The notes below the pieces were generated by a model that saw only the letters and a program-made list of their open reading frames with translations, did not search any database and was not told the origin of the DNA. A stretch of DNA of 20,534 nucleotides from an uncultured Eubacterium sp. (lineage in GTDB: Bacteria; Bacillota; Clostridia; Lachnospirales; Lachnospiraceae): the NCBI RefSeq assembly GCF_934295145.1, contig NZ_CAKRAS010000052.1, positions 1-20,534 on the forward strand, written 5' to 3'. A program made the position numbers and the translations under genes. Positions 16,525 to 20,534 of this stretch are shown in pieces. Each line of letters starts with the position of its first letter. The first letter of the stretch is position 1.

Positions 16525-16896
16525 CTACTCCTCGTACTCATCAAAAATCTCATCCACGAGTTCGTGGACCTCTGCACGGGTAATGCCTTTGCAAAAACCA
16601 CGGGCAAGTACAACCCGCAGACTGTCCCGCATTTCTTCTTCTGCCTTTAACCGGTCAATATCCAGTGCAATAACGGTGCCGCGGCGTCTGTCGAGACGGA
16701 GCAGACCTTCCTGGCGCAATACCGAATACGCCTTATTTACGGTATGCATATTGATACCGATCTCATCTGCCAGCTGTCGCACAGACGGCAACGGATCCCC
16801 TTCATGGTACTGTTTTGTGGCAATACCATAAATGATCTGATTTCGTAGCTGTATGTACAACGCTTCATCACTGTTAAAATCAACTTCGATTGTCAT
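16525..16896 (-). CDS. GntR-family regulator, YtrA subfamily
   Basis: A 123-residue protein. The winged helix covers residues 1-75 (YIQLRNQIIYGIATKQYHEGDPLPSVRQLADEIGINMHTVNKAYSVLRQEGLLRLDRRRGTVI, the classic GntR signature). A short all-helical tail of about 45 residues replaces the usual large effector domain, which defines the YtrA type. Such proteins normally repress their own operon. It is first in the clpC-radA unit and its promoter carries a matching inverted repeat, so it probably takes the place CtsR holds in Bacillus heat-shock control. The inducing signal is unknown. ATG 16896 has an upstream GGAAGG at a rather long distance. Confidence 0.95.
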   Translation of the reverse strand: MTIEVDFNSDEALYIQLRNQIIYGIATKQYHEGDPLPSVRQLADEIGINMHTVNKAYSVLRQEGLLRLDRRRGTVIALDIDRLKAEEEMRDSLRVVLARGFCKGITRAEVHELVDEIFDEYEE

Positions 16897-16996
16897 TTGT
16901 GAACCTATCCTTCCATGTTTCTATGATCTGGGCTACCACCCCCGGACCTTCCTGTAATTGCTAAACCTTATCCAGTCTCTGTACCGAATCAGACAC

Positions 16997-17017
16997 TGTT
17001 ATAACGATGATATAACA
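16997..17017. promoter_or_regulatory. Likely operator of the GntR-clpC-radA operon
   Basis: A perfect inverted repeat TGTTATA-N7-TATAACA overlaps the -10 box at 17007-17012. Its arm length and spacing suit a dimeric GntR/YtrA repressor encoded by the first gene, which would block RNA polymerase when bound. Binding is inferred. Confidence 0.6.
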
Positions 17018-17035
17018 CCCTCAGTTTTCTGTCAA
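17007..17035 (-). promoter_or_regulatory. Sigma-A promoter of the GntR-clpC-radA operon
   Basis: On the minus strand a perfect TTGACA (17035-17030) and TATCAT (17012-17007) are spaced by 17 bases. This gives a leader of about 100 bases before the GntR start codon. No CIRCE or CtsR-type heptamer repeat was noticed. Confidence 0.82.
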
Positions 17036-17107
17036 CCTAAATATATAAACCAAACTATCCTACCAAAAGTATGCCTTCACATATCCCCATGTGATTCCGT
17101 ATCATGC

Positions 17108-17153
17108 AAAAAAGGCCACAGACACCAGACCTTTTTTGGCCTTATATCTGTGG
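17108..17153 (-). terminator. Terminator of the SH3-domain protein gene
   Basis: On the minus strand a 10-bp stem (17153-17144 with 17125-17116, including G-U pairs) is followed by a T-run (complement of 17113-17108). It lies just after the stop codon at 17169 and before the promoter of the next operon. Confidence 0.75.
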
Positions 17154-17168
17154 TCTTTATGCTATTTA

Positions 17169-18875
17169 TTACAGGAATTCGATATCTTCCCAGGAATCTT
17201 TCTTTGGCTTTTTGTCTTTCTTTTTCGGCTTCTCGATAACTTCCTCTTCCACCGATTCTTCTTCATCGAAAAACTCCGGCTCTTCCTCCTTCAGGAATTC
17301 GTCTTCCGGTACCTTCTCTTCTTTGGATGTATTTTCCACTTCCATAATCAGTTTCTTCAGATCTGCAACCAGCTGTTCTGTATCCGGATTACTCTCCTTG
17401 GCTTTTGGTGCCTCAAGTTTGATCTCAGCGCCGACCTCTTCCTCAATTTCTTTTACTGCCTCAGCCAGTGCTTCTTTCTTCGGCTCTGCCGGAGTCTTTG
17501 TCAGATTTTCTTTTTTAAAGAACTTCTCTGTCTGGCGTTTTTCTTCCTGGTCCTTTGCTGAAACAGTTTCTTTTTCCTGTTTTTTCTCTTTCTTCAGCTG
17601 TTCCTTCTGTACTTTCTTCTCCGGCTCAGCTTTTTTCGGCTCTTCCTTTTTGTTTTCCGGTTTCTTTGCGCCGATTTTTTCAATTTCGCTGTCAAGATCA
17701 AGGACATCCACCTTGCTGCCCTTCAATTCTACTTCAAAGGTCTTTGTCGGTGTCTCATCATAATCGTCATCATCCGGTCCGACCGCATTGTCCAGATAGC
17801 TGCGCAGGCGGCGGTAACGTACGGCCATTACGATTAGAAGGATCAGCAGCAACAGTGCCACGATGCCGATTCCTGCCGTGATCATCCGTGTCATGCTGTC
17901 CACGTCGAATCCGGATGCGGTCTTTTTATCCCCTGCATTGTCCTGCGCCGCACTGCCGTCATACTGCATGTTTGCCATGCTGCGCTGTAAGGTCTGGTTT
18001 ACGGAATCGTATACATACCAGCCGCTCTGTCCGGTGCTGGAAGTACCATATATATAGTAAAATTCAGAAGCTGATACGTCTGTCGCCACCGTTTCGTCTG
18101 TATCTGATGCCTGATAAGCCATGATGCTTCCGTTTTCAAAAGTGCACTGTGTCGCCTGATATCTGCCGGATACCTGCTCTGCCACAGCGGTCGGCACGTT
18201 TGTCACTACCACAAAGGAATCCTTCTGTGCAATGCTCACAAATGGAATCACCTCGTTGCGTTCTGTATCATAGACAAATACGCCTTTCTGCTGCGGATCC
18301 GCAATATTCTGCAAGTACACCAAATATACCTGTGCGCCGTTTTCCATCTGCGCTGCCTGCGCTTCCGCACCCGCACAAGTAATCGTTGTCGCAGTAAATC
18401 CTGCCGGAATCTGGTCTGCCGGGAAACTGTCTGCCACTTCGTAGGTCATACCATTAAACTGGAAACCGTCAACAACCTGCTGTGACTCATCATTCATGCT
18501 GATCGGTTCTGCCTGATCATCATAATTTGCATTGTCTCCTGCCGCCGGTTCTGACGCTTCTCCAGCTGAAATCAGATCACTTCTTACCCATCCGTCTGTC
18601 TCCTCACCATTCCATTCAAAAGTTACTTCATACCATGTATAGCCATCATCAGAAGTTTTTTCACCCTTGATCGTTATTTCCTGATCTGCAGAAAGTGAAC
18701 CGACCGGATTTCCTTTGATCTTTTCACGCACGATCGTATTATCATCAATGGCTGTTCCGGAAGATGGCGCTGCCAGAGCGGTTACTCCGGACATATTCCA
18801 TGCCAGTGCACCGGTCAGACACAGAGCCAGACAGGAACCTGCGAGTTTTTTCTTTGCTGTTGTTCTGTTTCTCAT
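17169..18875 (-). CDS. Secreted SH3-domain protein with one membrane helix and a long charged cytoplasmic tail
   Basis: A 568-residue protein. It has a signal peptide at 1-37 (AKKK, hydrophobic core, ALAAP cleavage region) and a bacterial SH3-type domain at about 47-103 (IVREKIKGNPVGSLSADQEITIKG...WYEV...GWVRSDLIS), expected to contact the cell wall. An extracellular region of unknown fold with T, Q and D-rich parts follows, then a membrane helix at about 333-353 (GIVALLLLILLIVMAVRYRR). The tail of some 210 residues is almost entirely K, E, D and P, probably coiled or disordered and cytoplasmic. The layout suggests a wall-sensing or scaffolding protein; I do not recognise a named family. Start: ATG 18875 with GGAGG four bases upstream is preferred over the in-frame ATG at 18896, which has no ribosome site and would include it. 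Confidence 0.9.
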   Translation of the reverse strand: MRNRTTAKKKLAGSCLALCLTGALAWNMSGVTALAAPSSGTAIDDNTIVREKIKGNPVGSLSADQEITIKGEKTSDDGYTWYEVTFEWNGEETDGWVRSDLISAGEASEPAAGDNANYDDQAEPISMNDESQQVVDGFQFNGMTYEVADSFPADQIPAGFTATTITCAGAEAQAAQMENGAQVYLVYLQNIADPQQKGVFVYDTERNEVIPFVSIAQKDSFVVVTNVPTAVAEQVSGRYQATQCTFENGSIMAYQASDTDETVATDVSASEFYYIYGTSSTGQSGWYVYDSVNQTLQRSMANMQYDGSAAQDNAGDKKTASGFDVDSMTRMITAGIGIVALLLLILLIVMAVRYRRLRSYLDNAVGPDDDDYDETPTKTFEVELKGSKVDVLDLDSEIEKIGAKKPENKKEEPKKAEPEKKVQKEQLKKEKKQEKETVSAKDQEEKRQTEKFFKKENLTKTPAEPKKEALAEAVKEIEEEVGAEIKLEAPKAKESNPDTEQLVADLKKLIMEVENTSKEEKVPEDEFLKEEEPEFFDEEESVEEEVIEKPKKKDKKPKKDSWEDIEFL

Positions 18876-18915
18876 ATATCCTCCATAGTTTTTCATTACA
18901 TAATTTATCTACTTT

Positions 18916-18944
18916 ATTATAGGTATGGGAAATATAAAAATCAA
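18916..18944 (-). promoter_or_regulatory. Sigma-A promoter of the SH3-domain protein gene
   Basis: On the minus strand TTGATT (18944-18939) and TATAAT (18921-18916) are separated by exactly 17 bases, about 40 bases before the start codon. The divergent lipoprotein gene lies on the other side; no comparably good promoter was found for it. Confidence 0.65.
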
Positions 18945-19043
18945 TATTTTTCTTTTTTTCATAAAAATTTCTTGAAATATTCACATTTTTGTATCATTCT
19001 ATAAGTAATCATGCAAATAGTATAAGAAAAGAGGTTTTGACTC

Positions 19044-19799
19044 ATGAAAAAGAAAACATATGCGGCACTGATTGCTGCCCTTACGATCAGCGGTGCCTTT
19101 TTATTGAATGGATGCAGTTTCGAACTGCCAAATCAGAGTACAGCGGTAAGTACCGGTGCTGAACTTTCTGCCGAAAAAGAGACTCTAACAGACGGTGATC
19201 TGCAGCTCTATACAAGATGGTATGGCGCAGACGGACAGAAGCTAGCCGGTGCGACTGTTACGATCTACGATGGAAATGACCAGTTATTTGAAGGAACCAC
19301 GGATGAAAACGGAACTTTGGAGATGTGCACGATTCCTGGAAATACAGAGTTGCGCTGCGCGGTTACCGATGCATCCGGGGATGAGATTGCCAAATCAGAT
19401 GTTCTGTACAAAATTTCTGACAGTTATGATAATATCACAGTTTATACGACCCATGGAGAATCCGGCACTCAGAAAGTGGAAGTTCCATCCACTAAAACGG
19501 CATTAAGTGCCGCTATCTATATTACTGATAATAAGACATTGTCTCATGCAAATATAACGGAATACCTTGCGAATGCTCAGACGCAGACCGATTCTGCCAA
19601 TGGAACAGATAACACAACAGATGCTGCAAGCGGCGATACTGCTGCAACGGATGGACAGACTGATGCAAATGCAACGGATGCTGCACAACAGCCAGCGGAT
19701 GGTACCGCAACTGACAGTCAGACAGATGCCGCTCCACAGAGTACTGATCAGACACAGACGCAGCCGGCAGATGGACAGCAGCCGGTGGTGACACAGTAA
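19044..19799 (+). CDS. Lipoprotein with a CNA-B/Ig-like region and a low-complexity tail
   Basis: A 251-residue lipoprotein: signal MKKKTYAALIAALTISGAF, lipobox LLNGC with C24, then a region of about 120 residues (GADGQKLAGATVTIYDGNDQLFEGTTDENGTLEMCTIPG) that resembles a carboxypeptidase-regulatory or CNA-B-type beta-sandwich. The last 75 residues are a low-complexity run of T, D, A, Q and N with repeated TDA/ADG/QTD units, like a surface stalk. It is anchored to the outer face of the membrane; its partner and function are unknown. Start: ATG 19044 with GAGG nine bases upstream. It is divergent from the SH3-protein gene, a weak hint of a related envelope role. No hairpin terminator follows directly; the large palindrome at 19820 may serve. 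Confidence 0.88.
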   Translation: MKKKTYAALIAALTISGAFLLNGCSFELPNQSTAVSTGAELSAEKETLTDGDLQLYTRWYGADGQKLAGATVTIYDGNDQLFEGTTDENGTLEMCTIPGNTELRCAVTDASGDEIAKSDVLYKISDSYDNITVYTTHGESGTQKVEVPSTKTALSAAIYITDNKTLSHANITEYLANAQTQTDSANGTDNTTDAASGDTAATDGQTDANATDAAQQPADGTATDSQTDAAPQSTDQTQTQPADGQQPVVTQ

Positions 19800-19819
19800 T
19801 TCTTGTTTAGGGTAAGTTG

Positions 19820-20023
19820 GAACAGGATGTGACAAAAACTCCAATGCAGGCACGACGGATTTCCTATCTTCGCTGCGCCGCCTATCTTCGACCGCTTCCG
19901 CGAACTCACCAACAGCAAAAACAGCTGTTGGCTCAGACACACTCCCGCGGTCGAGCTATGCTCGCTCCGATAACGGAAATTCGTCTACCGCCTTGCCTTG
20001 GAGTTTATGCTCACATCCTGTTC
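19820..20023. repeat. Imperfect palindrome of about 200 bp, MITE-like
   Basis: The outer arms gaacaggatgtga (19820-19832) and tcacatcctgttc (20011-20023) are perfect complements. Further matches occur inward: aactccaa, then gacg.atttcc, then cgaccgc. The centre is ccaacagc-7-gctgttgg (19909-19916/19924-19931). Most of the two halves can be aligned with gaps, so the element folds on itself. Small non-autonomous transposon-like elements and dispersed palindromic repeats look like this. No transposase is present and no target duplication was identified. Confidence 0.75.
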
Positions 20024-20049
20024 TATTTACGCCGTGGCACCGCGTGACA

Positions 20050-20095
20050 CGCATGCATATAATTCCTTGAAAAAATAAATGCCGTGTTGCATGCG
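20050..20095. repeat. Short inverted repeat
   Basis: cgcatgca (20050-20057) and tgcatgcg (20088-20095) are perfect complements 30 bases apart, in the gene-free end of the window. There is no T-run, so it is not a normal terminator; its role is unknown. Confidence 0.4.
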
Positions 20096-20150
20096 CAAGA
20101 TTTACATATCGAAAAATGACTTGCATGTAAGCACTTGGCTATGGACGCTA

Positions 20151-20323
20151 CCCTTGACAGAAGAAAAAAAGAACGGCTTTCCCTTTGTTACCGACGGCGA
20201 AGAACTCAAGAACATGTAGATTTTCTCCGTCGCTGGCAACAGTGTAGCCGTTCTTTTTTTCTCTTTCAAGGGCATGCCGCTGCGCGGTAGCTGAAATCCT
20301 TCCTCAGGCTCAGAATCTAAGAA
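20151..20323 (-). repeat. Long-hairpin repeat element, copy 1
   Basis: The 122-bp core (20151-20272) is a long imperfect hairpin: cccttga/tcaaggg ends, a perfect 15-bp stem aaaaaaagaacggct (20164-20178) with 20246-20260, and further pairing of ttgttacc and gacgg with ggcaaca and ccgtc towards the loop. Read on the minus strand, the element extends from 20323 (ttcttagattctgagcc) to 20151 and matches copy 2 over its visible length. An open frame of about 96 codons crosses it but has no good start and follows the repeat, so I do not call a gene. Confidence 0.75.
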
Positions 20324-20408
20324 CATATAGTGGCTTCGCCACCAAAATAAGCAACTAAGGATAAACGCAAAGTAATTATAAATCTGTACCATACGTTTTT
20401 TTAAACTG

Positions 20409-20534
20409 TTTTTAGATTTTGAGCCAGAGGTAAGAGCAAAGCCACCGCAACGCGGTTCCCTTGACCATATACAAAAAGAACTGCTACACTGTTGTCAGCG
20501 ACGGAAAATGAAACTGTTTTTGAGTTTCTCGCCG
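20409..20534 (+). repeat. Long-hairpin repeat element, copy 2, cut by window end
   Basis: The plus strand here repeats the minus-strand order of copy 1: tttttagattttgagcc (20409 on), a variable part ending in cgcggtt, cccttga (20458-20464), aaaaagaac, gctacactgttg (20483-20494), cagcgacgga, and ttgagtt..ctcgccg at the edge. Similarity is high but imperfect. The two copies point away from each other, 85 bases apart. The downstream half lies outside the window. Confidence 0.7.

Noticed and set aside
17104..17763. Long plus-strand frames opposite the SH3-protein gene, rich in F and S
   Set aside because: They are the mirror of the K/E-rich tail on the minus strand, which has a promoter, ribosome site, signal peptide and terminator.
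20102..20392. 96-codon minus-strand ORF
   Set aside because: It coincides with the repeat element, its start has no ribosome site, and its sequence follows from the hairpin arms.

Overview
The window looks like chromosomal DNA of a low-to-mid GC Gram-positive Clostridia member, most likely Lachnospiraceae. The grounds are strong GGAGG-type ribosome binding sites, sigma-A promoters, a ClpC + RadA block, a TM287/288-like heterodimeric ABC exporter, a DUF5011/NodB deacetylase and lipobox lipoproteins. Genus cannot be fixed from sequence alone.

Left region (1 to about 4,900) is clearly more AT-rich than the rest and reads as an accessory, defence-type island. It holds the end of an XRE-family regulator, a long non-coding stretch with consecutive hairpins (825-1012), an AAA ATPase fused to a TOPRIM-like nuclease domain (1461-3458), a second folded non-coding stretch (about 3503-3648), and an Abi_2/AbiF-type HEPN protein (3887-4825). 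Directly in front of the Abi_2 gene is a compact RNA-gene candidate of about 70 nt (3787-3856), with a consensus promoter (TTGACT-17-TATATT), two abutting hairpins and an intrinsic terminator. This is the best candidate for a toxin/RNA-antitoxin style system.

The right edge of the island meets a broken ABC substrate-binding lipoprotein (4974-5507, minus strand). It stops halfway through its fold and has no permease or ATPase next to it, so island acquisition or a deletion probably destroyed a transporter operon.

From 5,600 on the DNA is ordinary core-like chromosome. A threonine aldolase (ltaE) and a VOC-fold protein form a plus-strand pair that ends at a long bidirectional terminator. Facing it on the minus strand are a heterodimeric ABC exporter with one degenerate ATP site and a membrane-anchored polysaccharide deacetylase. 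Next comes a stress/repair operon, GntR regulator - clpC - radA, with a consensus promoter whose -10 box lies inside a 7-7-7 inverted repeat, a likely autoregulatory operator. After this come a secreted SH3-domain single-pass membrane protein with a highly charged tail and a divergent lipoprotein with a low-complexity tail.

The last 735 bases contain no convincing gene. They hold a roughly 200-bp imperfect palindrome, a 122-bp long hairpin, and a diverged second copy of that hairpin element in opposite orientation running off the window end.
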